Positions 18,336 to 26,746 of a stretch of 64,000 nt of DNA are shown here, piece by piece. A model generated the notes under the pieces. The model saw only the letters and a program-made list of their open reading frames with translations. It searched no databases and was not told where the DNA came from. The stretch spans positions 62,001 through 126,000 of the forward strand of contig JAUJMU010000003.1 of the NCBI GenBank assembly GCA_030446715.1. The letters are read 5' to 3'. Both the position numbers and the translations under genes were made by a program. This DNA is from Cytophagales bacterium (GTDB lineage: Bacteria; Bacteroidota; Bacteroidia; Cytophagales; 172606-1). How positions within the stretch are numbered: the first letter of the stretch is position 1; every line of letters starts with the position of its first letter.

Positions 18336-18363
18336 AACTTTGAAACGCAAAGTACTTTTAAAA
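18336..18363. promoter_or_regulatory. Operator-like palindrome, orphan copy
   Basis: AACTTTGAAACGCAAAGTAC followed by TTTTAAA. The core is ACTTTG-N5-CAAAGT, the same arrangement as the copy at 18664. Confidence 0.45.
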
Positions 18364-18663
18364 ACCAATAACATTAAATTCGGAATATAGCCCGGATATG
18401 CTCAACGAAGTAGCTCTGTTTCGGATTCCCCCGCACCCAGGCTGATACATTTTCAATTTGATTATCAGGGATCTGAGGCGCGGATCCCTTCCGGGGAAAG
18501 AATCTGTTACCTGACCTCAAAGGGGATTTAAGCAACTGGTCCTGCAAGGACCCAACGAAGAACTGACCAATAAGAATCAATTTGTGTATTGGGTATATGC
18601 TTTCCTGTGTTCCGGAGCTTTTTTATGGAAATAAACAATGATGATCAATATTTTTTTGGTTAC

Positions 18664-18689
18664 AACTTTGAGATTCAAAGTACTTTAAA
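18664..18689 (+). promoter_or_regulatory. Operator-like palindrome before the DUF4153 gene
   Basis: AACTTTGAGATTCAAAGTAC followed by TTTAAA, ending 9 bp before the ATG at 18699. ACTTTGA and TCAAAGT form a perfect inverted repeat with a 3-bp spacer. The position suits a repressor site or a promoter with an unusually short leader. Confidence 0.5.
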
Positions 18690-18698
18690 TGTCGCTTT

Positions 18699-19943
18699 AT
18701 GAAAAATGAGATCCTGTCAAATCTTGACAATCCTGCGCAGCTTGAAAGGTTATACCGGGCCGGTAAACCAACTTTTAAACGGGAGTTTAAAGCTTTGTAT
18801 CCCGGACTAAAAGACAATGCCCTTGCCGGCTTTTGGAATGAACGATTAAATTTCGCCAGCGAAGAAATTTCATGGGGTACCGGTAAAGACCTGGTTTTTG
18901 TGATCATTGCTTCCCTCCTTGCAGGTGTAATCGCGAAGCTGCCGGCAGTTTTACTGATAGACGAAGAATTTTTCTATCCCAGAAATATCGGATTCGTCAT
19001 TTTTCCAGTATTGTCGGCTTACTTTGCCCGGAAAAACAAATTATCAACGGGTAAAATTACTGGTATAGCTGGCGCAACCCTTGCCGGGTTGATTTTTATC
19101 AATTCCCTTCCTGATGCCAGGAACAGCGATACTTTACTTTTATCGTGCGTTCATCTGCTTTTATTTCTATGGTCAATATCAGGATTTGCTTTCGTTGGTG
19201 ATAACCCAAACAATGGGGAAGAACGGCTCAGCTATCTGAAATACAACGGCGACCTTGTGGTCATGACCACCCTCATCCTGATTGCAGGCGCAATCATGAG
19301 CGGACTAACCATTGGGCTTTTTGAGATAATCGGCTTTCATATCGGAGAGTTTTATTTTGAAAACATTGTCGTTTTTGCCCTTCCCGCCGCGCCGATTGCA
19401 GCCACCTGGCTTACCCAGACCAATACCCAGCTGGTAGGTAAAGTTTCTCCGGTGATTGCCCGGATTTTCAGTCCGCTGGTCGTAGTGATGCTGGTAATTT
19501 ACCTCGCAGCAATCATCTACTCAGGCAAAGATCCTTACAATGACCGGGAGTTTCTGCTGATGTTCAATGCGTTGCTGATCGGCGTTATGGCCATCATTTT
19601 CTTTTCCGTTGCCGGAACATCTGAAACAACCAGGAGTCAGGCCGAAATCCGGATCCTTTTTCTGCTTTCTGCTGTAACCGTACTGGTGAATGGCATTGCG
19701 CTTTCTGCAATTCTGTTCCGGATTTCAGAATGGGGAATCACACCCAACAGGGCGGCAGTACTGGGAGGCAATGTCTTGATTTTAATCAATCTTTTACTGG
19801 TGACAGCGCAACTTTACCGGGTGCTTTCAAAAAAGGCTGACCTGACCGGAGTCGGAAAAGCCATTGCCTTCTACCTGCCCGTTTACTGCTTATGGACAAT
19901 TTTCGTGACCTTTTTATTTCCGTTACTTTTTGGATTTAAATAA
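18699..19943 (+). CDS. DUF4153-like polytopic membrane protein
   Basis: 414 residues. The N-terminal soluble segment (1-60: NLDNPAQLERLYRAGKPTFKR and FWNERLNF, separately visible) is followed by about ten transmembrane helices up to the C-terminal FVTFLFPLLFGFK. The N-terminal pattern and helix spacing resemble DUF4153-containing proteins of Bacteroidota; the function is unknown. Codon composition is more AT-rich than in flanking genes, which may indicate a different origin. The gene starts 9 bp after the CAAAGT-type palindrome, so regulation at the start site is likely. The reading frame is complete. Confidence 0.65.
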   Translation: MKNEILSNLDNPAQLERLYRAGKPTFKREFKALYPGLKDNALAGFWNERLNFASEEISWGTGKDLVFVIIASLLAGVIAKLPAVLLIDEEFFYPRNIGFVIFPVLSAYFARKNKLSTGKITGIAGATLAGLIFINSLPDARNSDTLLLSCVHLLLFLWSISGFAFVGDNPNNGEERLSYLKYNGDLVVMTTLILIAGAIMSGLTIGLFEIIGFHIGEFYFENIVVFALPAAPIAATWLTQTNTQLVGKVSPVIARIFSPLVVVMLVIYLAAIIYSGKDPYNDREFLLMFNALLIGVMAIIFFSVAGTSETTRSQAEIRILFLLSAVTVLVNGIALSAILFRISEWGITPNRAAVLGGNVLILINLLLVTAQLYRVLSKKADLTGVGKAIAFYLPVYCLWTIFVTFLFPLLFGFK

Positions 19944-19961
19944 GGAGCCAAATCAGAAGCA

Positions 19962-20126
19962 ATGGCTTTTGCCGGTTTACTTTTTATGCGTGCATATCTC
20001 CTTTGGGAGACTGCTGAGGAAGACCCGGCGGGCTTTGACCCGGTGCAGCCAGACCTGAAGGATGTTTACTTCAGTGCAATGGCGGGACATTACCACCAGG
20101 GGACCGCCAAAGGGGTTGGAAAATAA
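19962..20126 (+). pseudogene. ABC exporter ATPase, 3' end remnant
   Basis: A 54-codon open frame. Its last part, GFDPVQPDLKDVYFSAMAGHY, resembles the C-terminus of ATP-binding subunits that partner with permease/M1-aminopeptidase fusions, whose ends read PDLEDVYF. The Walker A and B parts are absent. It stops with TAA at 20124-20126, and the permease remnant starts 16 bp later, which is the normal gene order. Confidence 0.55.
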
Positions 20127-20142
20127 AGAAAGAGGCACAATC

Positions 20143-20232
20143 ATGAAGTTCAGGGAAATCTTTCGGTTTGAGTTCCGGTATCAGTTGCATCATGTTTCGA
20201 CGTGGCTTCTGGGCGCTGTTCTTGATTCGTGA
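20143..20232 (+). pseudogene. ABC permease, 5' end remnant
   Basis: MKFREIFRFEFRYQLHHVST then WLLGAVLDS and TGA at 20230-20232. The MKF.EIFRFEF.YQ...STW start is typical of large ABC permease/M1 aminopeptidase proteins of Bacteroidota. Only 29 codons survive before the sequence changes to unrelated esterase-like material. Confidence 0.55.
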
Positions 20233-20282
20233 GAGGGGAGGAAACCAGCCTTGGGTGCTGGTCTATACTACGCTACATTAGT

Positions 20283-20450
20283 ACAGTGCTGGTCTTTATC
20301 CACGGCGGCTACCGGGTATCAGGTGCTGAGAAACAATTCCGGTTTCCGGGCAACCAGCTGGCGGGAAAAGGCATAGTGGCCGCAGGGATCAATTATCCCC
20401 ACAAGGCCGGGGTAGTTTACAGTCCGGTGGCGGCATCTGCAAGGGACGTT
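20283..20450 (+). pseudogene. Alpha/beta-hydrolase (esterase) remnant
   Basis: An open frame from about 20229 reads TVLVFIHGGYRVSG, EKQFRFPGNQLAGKGIVAA, GINY and later ASARDV. HGG with a following oxyanion loop and GNQLAxxGIVVA.INY is the start of a Bacteroidota esterase/lipase. The catalytic Ser, Asp and His parts are missing and the frame degenerates after about 20450. Confidence 0.5.
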
Positions 20451-20604
20451 ACAGCCCCCCGGCGTATTTCCGCTTCCGGCAGTGCCTGGTTCTGGCAAGG
20501 GATGCCGGCCATGTGACCGGAGCCGCAGGGCATAAGAGGCAGATCTGAACCTAACCCTGAAGGACACCCTTGAGTATAAGTAGAATAACCAAATTGTATA
20601 AGCG

Positions 20605-21495
20605 ATGAAAAGTAGCAGATGGAAAATAAGTACAGTCGTGGTGCCGGGCATTGTGCTGGCCTGTCTGTGGCACCCGCTGGTAAGTGCCCAGAGCAATAAT
20701 CAGGGTAACGCTTCGGGCAGTGCCACGGAGAGGAAGCAAACTGCCAGTGCCCCCCTGGGCACTGGTGCACAGGACTTTGTCCAACAGGTGATGGAGGTAA
20801 ACCAGGCGGGAACGGCAATGGCACAAATGGCCATGCAACAGGCTTCATCAGCGGCCGTAAAAACGTATGCCCGGCAAATGCTGGAAGACCATGCGCAGGC
20901 AAGGCAGGAGCTGGAGTCAATCCAGGCAACGCTTGCCTCCGGAGGTTCAGCCTTCCCGGGTGGGAATAGTACGACTGCCGGACGTACCGAACGCCCGGCA
21001 ACCACCCGGGACAATGGCCAAACGCCGGCTCGGAGCAGTACCGGGGAGAGCAGGGCCAGGGCTTCCGGCAATACAGGCACCGGGAATGTGGACTACCGGA
21101 CTGATACGACGGGCAGTGAGTCGGGGTTAGGCGTAGCGGCGAGCCCTGCCATCGGCAGCAGAATGGGCAGGACGGATCACAGGGGCGATCCTGCTCCCGG
21201 AATGAGTTCAGATGCCTATAAAGACTACAGCCATCTTTCCGAAAAGTACCAGGTGAGCCTGAACCGGATGAAAGACCTGTCGGGAACTGAGTTTGACCGG
21301 GAATACCTGTCTGCTCAGATCACCCTCCACCGGCAAAGCATCCGGTTACTTGAACAGCAAACTGCCGGCGCACGGAATTCCCGGCTGAAGCAGTACGCCG
21401 GAAAACACTTGCCCCAGGCGCGCAGGCATCTTGGGGAAGCAACCCGCATTCAAAAAAGCCTGACGGGCAGCAGCACCAATAATGGAGGGAAATAG
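20605..21495 (+). CDS. DUF4142 secreted protein with a long low-complexity insert
   Basis: 296 residues. It has a signal peptide (to about 29, LACLWHPLVSAQ). The first half of a ferritin-like four-helix DUF4142 domain (about 50-110) reads AQDFVQQVMEVNQAGTAMAQ and KTYARQMLEDHAQARQEL. A Gly/Ser/Thr-rich insert follows (about 115-200). The second half (about 205-285) reads HLSEKYQVSLNRMKDLSGTE, FDREYLSAQITLHRQSIRLL and LKQYAGKHLPQARRHL. DUF4142 proteins are periplasmic or surface-located; the biochemical role is not established. The roughly 85-residue insert is much longer than usual for the family. The upstream neighbours are debris, so the gene probably has its own promoter. Confidence 0.8.
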   Translation: MKSSRWKISTVVVPGIVLACLWHPLVSAQSNNQGNASGSATERKQTASAPLGTGAQDFVQQVMEVNQAGTAMAQMAMQQASSAAVKTYARQMLEDHAQARQELESIQATLASGGSAFPGGNSTTAGRTERPATTRDNGQTPARSSTGESRARASGNTGTGNVDYRTDTTGSESGLGVAASPAIGSRMGRTDHRGDPAPGMSSDAYKDYSHLSEKYQVSLNRMKDLSGTEFDREYLSAQITLHRQSIRLLEQQTAGARNSRLKQYAGKHLPQARRHLGEATRIQKSLTGSSTNNGGK

Positions 21496-21556
21496 CCCGC
21501 CGGAACTGTGGTTACTCCCCACGGGCAGAAGATCAGCAAAGGTAAAGAGGTAGAAG

Positions 21557-22846
21557 TCAAACCGTATTTCCGGTTTTTATCTGCTTTCGCAGTAATTCAG
21601 CATGGAGAGGAGATTGAATATGGCGGGTGATGCTTTCCATTTGCTCAGCCAGCAGTTTGCGGATGAGTTCCTGCTCGGCTGCCGGCGCCTCAGCCAGCAG
21701 CCGGCTATAGAATCTGAGCAGGGAGGAATGGACTTTGGCGTCCTGGCGGCCGTAGTAGCCAACCGGGTAAATAAAGAGAAACAGGAGCTCTTCAAGCGAA
21801 TGTTTTTTAACAATCAGCCCCACCGGCGCACCAGCCACTTCCGGGGCCTGACCGGGTTTCCCTTGCAGCAAGTGGCAGAAAATATTGCTCAGGTAGTCCA
21901 GGGCAATGGCAGCCGTACCGGGGTCGTTGATGCCGGGACTAAGGGCCTTTACGGCTACTTCAGAGATTTGATTCATGCCGTACAGATAGGTCCTTTCACC
22001 GTAGGGTTCATTCGAGAAGTTCAGGCAGGACAGTACCTTATTACGCAGTTTTTTATCGGTGCCAATGTCCCGGCTTAACCTGCAGACAGCATCGGTTTGC
22101 AACAGGAAAACTCCCGGTTCATGCAGCAGTTCTATTTGCAGATTGTGTTGCCGGCAAATGAGTCTTAGTCTCCGTTCGTTCACCTCGTTCAGGTAACCCG
22201 GCTCAACAGTGCATAGGGAATGCCACCCCGTCCGGTCCGGCGGGAGTACCAGCGCTTCTTTTTTCCTTTCCCGGTTTTCCTTCCGGATCAGGTCCACGGA
22301 ATGCTTTGCCGCCGAAGAGATAATGATGTCGATCTGGAGTTTGCGGGAAATCAGGTGAATAAAGTAAATGAACAGGAAAAGACAGGCAATGCCAAAAAGC
22401 ATAGCCAGCAGCACGCCAAACCTGGGCGTATCCCCATTAAGCTCGCCCGGCTTTACGTTCAGGATGATGATAATGCAGTAAATGATCGTGCCAATGTAAA
22501 AGCCCAGCACAAACTGATTCTTCTTATCGGTCAACAGACCCGGAATAATGCGGGGCGTGAAGTTTGAGGTAGCCTGGTTGAGCAATACCATGACCATCGA
22601 AAAGCTGAATACGGTGAGTGAGATCACCCCGCCGATGAGCGCACTGAGCACCTGCCGGGCATTGTCATTTCCCTTCACCAGCAATACCTGCAGGTTCTCA
22701 CTGATCCGGTTATCGTTGCCCGGGAAAGACAATTCCAGATAGACTGCCAGTACCGAGAAGAGGAAGAACAGCAGGCTGATGATGGCCGGCAGGAAAGCAA
22801 TGCTGGTAACCACGCTCCGGTAAATCATTTGAAAGTGTCGGTTCAT
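21557..22846 (-). CDS. DUF2254 membrane protein
   Basis: About 429 residues, start at 22846 (MNRHFQMIYRSVVTSIAFLP). Four transmembrane helices fall in the first half: about 14-37, 62-86 (SALIGGVISLTVFSFSMVMV), 105-125 and 138-163. TSNFTPRIIPGLLTDKKNQF lies between helices 2 and 3 and is a DUF2254 hallmark. The soluble C-terminal half includes GYLNEVN and SPGINDPGTAAIALDYL, also typical. The function is unknown. A longer frame to 22933 exists but lacks homology. The gene is divergent from the DUF421 gene. Confidence 0.85.
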   Translation of the reverse strand: MNRHFQMIYRSVVTSIAFLPAIISLLFFLFSVLAVYLELSFPGNDNRISENLQVLLVKGNDNARQVLSALIGGVISLTVFSFSMVMVLLNQATSNFTPRIIPGLLTDKKNQFVLGFYIGTIIYCIIIILNVKPGELNGDTPRFGVLLAMLFGIACLFLFIYFIHLISRKLQIDIIISSAAKHSVDLIRKENRERKKEALVLPPDRTGWHSLCTVEPGYLNEVNERRLRLICRQHNLQIELLHEPGVFLLQTDAVCRLSRDIGTDKKLRNKVLSCLNFSNEPYGERTYLYGMNQISEVAVKALSPGINDPGTAAIALDYLSNIFCHLLQGKPGQAPEVAGAPVGLIVKKHSLEELLFLFIYPVGYYGRQDAKVHSSLLRFYSRLLAEAPAAEQELIRKLLAEQMESITRHIQSPLHAELLRKQIKTGNTV

Positions 22847-23098
22847 ACGGGTAGGTAGGGTACGGTACGGGAAGCCTTGTAAACCACTAAAGCTGCTTTG
22901 GTTAACGTTCCTCCCGGTAGCCAGGTTGGCCACAAACCGGCGACAGGCCCGGAAGGCGTGCCTGAAGTGGAATGTGCAGGCCAGGTACAGATTTCCTCCA
23001 GAATTTCAACGTACCAGCTGCCAGAGTAGCACTGCGTAACCCCGACACCTGTCGGGAGAAGGAGGTGTCTGTTCCAGCAAGGGAAATGAAAAGGAAAA

Positions 23099-23629
23099 AT
23101 GGAAGAAATATTCTTCAATAGTTGGACCGGCTTATTGCGGGTACTGATCGTAGGTGTGCTTGCATACGTATCCCTTGTGGTGTTTGTGCGCATTTCAGGG
23201 AAGCGTACCCTGGCCAAAATGAATGCATTTGACCTGGTGGTCACAGTTGCCCTGGGCTCCACGCTGGCTACCATCCTCCTGAGTAAAGATGTGCCCCTGG
23301 CTGAGGGCCTGCTCGCCCTTGCCCTGCTGATCGGGCTGCAATACTTAATTGCCTGGCTCAGCATCCGTTCCCGAAAAGTAGAATCGCTGGTAAAAAGCGA
23401 ACCGGCTATGCTGTTCCACCAGGGGCAATTTTTGCATCAATCCATGCGGCATGAACGGGTGACGGAATCTGAAGTACGGGCCGCCATCCGCTCGGAAGGA
23501 ATAGCCGGATTGGACGGGGTTGTAGCCGTAGTGCTGGAAACCGACGGCACGTTCAGCGTGGTGAAGGGCGAGAAAGCTTCTTCTTCTTCCAGTTTGAAAG
23601 ATGTTACTTTGGATGACGGAGTTAAGTAG
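23099..23629 (+). CDS. DUF421 (YetF-like) membrane protein
   Basis: 176 residues. Three transmembrane helices (about 10-31, 45-62, 66-88) contain VRISGKRTLAKMNAFDLVVTVALGS (in two blocks), the family signature. The cytoplasmic C-terminal domain shows SIRSRKVESLVKSEP, LFHQGQFLHQSMRHERVTES and GIAGLDGVVAVVLETDGTFS. The family is related to B. subtilis YetF/YrbG; its molecular role is unclear. A perfect 25-bp hairpin follows 20 bp after the stop. Confidence 0.88.
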   Translation: MEEIFFNSWTGLLRVLIVGVLAYVSLVVFVRISGKRTLAKMNAFDLVVTVALGSTLATILLSKDVPLAEGLLALALLIGLQYLIAWLSIRSRKVESLVKSEPAMLFHQGQFLHQSMRHERVTESEVRAAIRSEGIAGLDGVVAVVLETDGTFSVVKGEKASSSSSLKDVTLDDGVK

Positions 23630-23649
23630 AACCTCTGCCTCCTCAATTC

Positions 23650-23704
23650 CTGACATACTGGCCAAACCTGATCCGCCTTGGATCAGGTTTGGCCAGTATG
23701 TCAG
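23650..23704. terminator. Perfect 25-bp hairpin
   Basis: Arms 23650-23674 and 23680-23704 are exact complements around a 5-nt loop GCCTT. The left arm starts CTGACATACTGGCCAAACC. There is no U-tract in either direction. It may terminate transcription of the DUF421 gene, but a perfect stem this long is unusual and could be a repeat or a recombination scar. Confidence 0.6.
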
Positions 23705-23711
23705 TGGGGCG

Positions 23712-23880
23712 CACCCCGGGTTGAAGGGCCAGATAGTCAGTTAAGGGAATCTTGCCGAACACCCCGATGTGGTAGCCCACTTTTAGGTTCCGGACTTCCA
23801 AATGGTGGTTGATCCACATAGAGTTGCCAAAGGCTGGTGCCGCCCTGCAACCCGGCTTCAGGCCCGGGGTTATCTGCCTG
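23712..23880 (-). pseudogene. Duplicate fragment of an outer-membrane beta-barrel gene
   Basis: The minus strand matches part of the intact gene at 27400-28080. One frame reads PGPEAG then LWQLYVDQP; a second reads VGYHIGVFGKIPLTDYLALQP. The intact gene reads PGPNLGVKAGVNFSQLYVDQP and AGYHIGLFGKIPVNDFLAVQP. A frameshift separates the two blocks and both gene ends are absent. It is a partial, diverged duplication. Confidence 0.65.
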
Positions 23881-24289
23881 TATTCAAATAATGTAACCGG
23901 TTATCCGGTCCTGCGAGTCAATTCTGAAAAAATTCTGTTGCAGGGGTGTTCCTGAAAAATAGCATTCCCTGGCTGTTGCCGGCAGAACCGGAGGGCGGTC
24001 AGGTCCGCAGTGGTGGTTCAGGTGGTAGCGTTTACCGACTCCGTTCTTCAGAATCGGCGCGTAAGCACCTTGAAAGAAAACGACGGCACAGAAAACCTTC
24101 ACTGTTTATCATACATCTTCTTCTTCCGTACCGGTTACCGCTATGAATTCTGCCCGGAAGCCGGCCATTTGCAAGCAGGTTCTTCACCCGCTGCGGGTCC
24201 ACCTGCCGACCCTTCACAGTCAGCACTTTATCAGGACTGGCCGTGTCCACCTTCCAGTACCGGATGTTTTCCTCCTCATCCAGAAAAGC
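23881..24289. other. Intergenic stretch with a possible gene remnant
   Basis: On the minus strand, about 24285 to 24130, a frame reads YAFLDEEENIRYWKVDTASP then DKVLTVKGRQVDPQRVKNLL. It seems to continue in the next frame as AEFIAVTGTEEEDV before a stop. This looks like the C-terminal end of an unidentified gene with one frameshift, but I recognise no family. Nothing else is seen. Confidence 0.3.
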
Positions 24290-24317
24290 ATAACGGTGGC
24301 CGGGCAGCCACCGTTAT
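24290..24317 (-). terminator. Hairpin downstream of the EF-hand gene
   Basis: ATAACGGTGGC (24290-24300), loop CGGGCA, GCCACCGTTAT (24307-24317): a perfect 11-bp stem. It lies 49 bp after the stop of the minus-strand EF-hand gene and is its likely transcription end. Confidence 0.6.
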
Positions 24318-24365
24318 TGATGTTGGTCTCAAATTTCAGAATTTGCATGGCAACGGGAATAGCCG

Positions 24366-25022
24366 TCAGTTATCGTCGGTGTCAAACCGGATGGCTATGT
24401 TTTCCAGTTCCAGCATTTCAATCCGGGCATCGTTGTCAGTGTCCCAGACCACGTACAGGTTCTGGGCCAGCGTTTCCCCATTGGGCACGTCGATCAACGC
24501 GGCCAGTGTGTTGCGCAGCTCCTCTTTGGAGATTTGATTGTTCGCATCGGCGTCCCATTCGGCAAACGAATCAAGGGCCGGATTGCCGTTTTTGTTCCAG
24601 AAATCCACCTCCTGGTCCAACTCTGCGGCTGTTATTAAGTTGTCTTTATTGGCGTCTATCGCCGCAAACAAGCCGTTGTAAAACTCATCCTTTTCCACAA
24701 TCTGGTCGTTGTCCGTATCCAGCTGCTTAAAGCCGGTGGTACGGGCGTCGAGCAGCATCTTCTTTTCGTCACCGGCCAGGTTATCGGGCTGGATGTACGT
24801 AAACTTCGTGCCGGCGCTGCTACCGGCCGCAGTTTGGGTTGCGGCATTGTCCGTGGTTTCGGTATCCGTGCCGGCCACCTCGTCGGCTTCCTCTATTACT
24901 GCCGCTCCGTCGGCTTCCTGGTTGTTGATTTCGCCGGAACAACCCGTAAGGAGGAATGCCAGGACGGCGGCTCCCGCAAAGGCCCTTCTGAGGGCGTTGT
25001 ATGGCTGATGGGTACTTTTCAT
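24366..25022 (-). CDS. EF-hand lipoprotein
   Basis: 218 residues from the ATG at 25022 (MKSTHQPYNALRRAFAGAAV). A lipobox LLTGC gives a lipid-anchored cysteine. An acidic, Ala/Thr-rich spacer follows, then four EF-hand loops: DTDNDQIVEKDE, DANKDNLITAAE, DADANNQISKEE and DTDNDARIEMLE. All four carry Asp/Asn at the calcium-coordinating positions and Glu at position 12, so calcium binding is expected at the cell envelope. The partner is unknown. It is last in a minus-strand group with the BON protein and a second EF-hand lipoprotein. Confidence 0.85.
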   Translation of the reverse strand: MKSTHQPYNALRRAFAGAAVLAFLLTGCSGEINNQEADGAAVIEEADEVAGTDTETTDNAATQTAAGSSAGTKFTYIQPDNLAGDEKKMLLDARTTGFKQLDTDNDQIVEKDEFYNGLFAAIDANKDNLITAAELDQEVDFWNKNGNPALDSFAEWDADANNQISKEELRNTLAALIDVPNGETLAQNLYVVWDTDNDARIEMLELENIAIRFDTDDN

Positions 25023-25082
25023 GGTATGCAAATGGTTAGGTGAAACAAATAGAGCGGCTTGCAGAAAGCCGCTTTAATCACG

Positions 25083-26645
25083 TTAATGTACGTCGATCTT
25101 CAGGTTGCTCACTACGGCGATGGCGCCGCCCTCGTAGGCGTTTTCAATGGCGGCATTCTCCTCACTCCACGAGTCCACCGTGCCGTTCAACGTGGCTTTG
25201 CCGTTCTGGACCTGTACGGTTACTTCTTCGTGGTCCACGAAGGGCGACCACCAGATCTGGTTCTGGATGTCCTTTTTGATCTCTGTGTCGCTTTCCTTGG
25301 GAACAACCGTTACGACCGGATCAACGTCCGTCCAGAAGAGGTAGCTTTGGGCGTCATCTACTTTCAGGTTGTTGACCACCCCGGTTACCCCCGTCAGGTC
25401 GAAAACCACGTTTGCGGCGCGCATCTTCTCGTAGTAGGTGTCTACCGTGCCCTGGAGCGTAACTATGCCATTCTGTACGGTCGAGCTGATCTCATACTCA
25501 TCCACCACCGGGTCGGTAATCAAGGCCCAGTCCACGTTTGCATCCAGTACCGTGGCAGTAACGACCTGGGGCTTGGTCATGATGTTGTTGGTGACCTGCC
25601 ATACGCCTACCACGTTTTTTGCGTCTGCTTCCGCGGCCCGTTTGGCTTCCAGGTTATCTACGGTTCCCGTCAGGGTAACAGTCCCGTTTTTGACGGCAGC
25701 CACCACGTTGAAGGAATTTACCCGGGGGTCGTACACGAGGGCATCCTGCACGGCCTCTTGCACCTGGGCATCGGTCTTATCGATGAATTTGTCTTTGCGC
25801 AGCGCATCCGGGTCGGCGTTGGGGTCTACTTTCAGCGCATCCGCATCGACAGACTTTACCCCGGCTACCCACGCATCGTTATACTCCTTGGTTTTCACAA
25901 GGGCGCAGCCGACCGTGCCCATTTAGGTTACGGGCCCATCTTTTACTTTTACAACCACCCAAGCATCGTTTACCCGGACGTCGTACCTGAGTTTCTGCCC
26001 AATGTCGGTGGCAATTTCACCATCAATGCGGTCGGTCTTGTATTCGAGGGCAATGTTATTGTCTACCTGCCGGACGCCTTTTACTTTTTTGGCTACTGTG
26101 TTAGCAATCTGGGACTCGGCCCACGAATCTACGGTTCCTGTCAGGGTCACTTTGCCGTCGGCAACGCTGGCCTTCAGCTCGTAGGAGTCCGTGGCCGGAT
26201 TCATCAGCATTGCCTTTTCCACGTCTTTCAGGATTTCAGCGTCCGACCGGCCGGAAGCCTTTACCTGGATCCGGTTCACCACGCCCCGCACGCCTTTGGT
26301 TGCCATGGCAATTTCCTCGGCCCGGTCCTTGGCCAGGATGTTATCGGCAGTGCCCGACAATTGCACGATCCCTTCGTTGGTTGCAATCTGGATGGATTCG
26401 GCCGATAAAGTGGGCCTTACCCCGAATTCAGTTTTAACAGCAGTGGTAATGTCAGTGTCAGAGATGATGGGAGCAGCCGCGTATAAGGGGGGGGCTACCG
26501 TCCCGCTTCCGGCCGGTACACTTGCTGCTGCGGATGACCCACACGCCAAAAGCAAAAGCAATGCGTAACGGGCGGGCTTCCCGGATTGAGTTCCTCTTTC
26601 CGGACGTGCAGGTTTGTTAAGCGTTTCTTTTTTCGTCGTTTTCAT
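25083..26645 (-). pseudogene. Six-BON-domain secreted protein split by one in-frame TAA
   Basis: The same reading frame runs from the ATG at 26645 to 25083 with a single TAA at 25925-25923. Before it lie 240 codons, after it 279 codons restarting directly with ATG. The stop falls inside the third of six BON domains: KVKDGPVT-stop-MGTVG. In the sister repeats the corresponding stretch reads GKVTLTGTVDSW and GTVTLTGTVDNL, so the stop replaces the Leu codon (TTA to TAA would be one base). BON domains bind membranes or phospholipid and occur in osmotic and envelope stress proteins such as OsmY. The N-terminal part has an exported-protein start (basic residues, ARYALLLLLACGSSAAA). The 25083-25922 half alone has no signal peptide. 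Confidence 0.8.
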
Positions 26646-26746
26646 AGAAGTAAGGTTTAGATACTGACTTTGATTAAGTTCCGGGACACGCCGGTGGTAT
26701 TTTCCGTGCCTGCTGCCCGCGCCGGGGCTACCCGTGACAGGTTTTG

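Larger units (their letters stand above)
17913..18698. other. AT-rich intergenic region with a repeated operator-like motif
   Basis: Markedly more AT-rich than its surroundings. It holds two similar motifs, at 18336-18363 and 18664-18689. No credible gene is present: the open frames on the minus strand (18069-18374, 18374-18580) have no family features. The first motif copy has no gene behind it and may mark the lost 5' end of a related gene. Confidence 0.45.

Noticed and set aside
18069-18580. Two minus-strand open frames in the AT-rich gap
   Set aside because: No recognisable motif, no neighbouring partner, and translation looks like random AT-rich sequence.
24010-24730. Long plus-strand open frames overlapping the EF-hand gene
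   Set aside because: They are antisense to a gene with clear EF-hand loops and have no family features of their own.
25059-26408. 449-codon plus-strand open frame across the BON region
   Set aside because: It is the mirror of the BON repeats. Composition is odd (Tyr/Val/Gly-rich antisense pattern), while the minus strand shows six recognisable BON domains.
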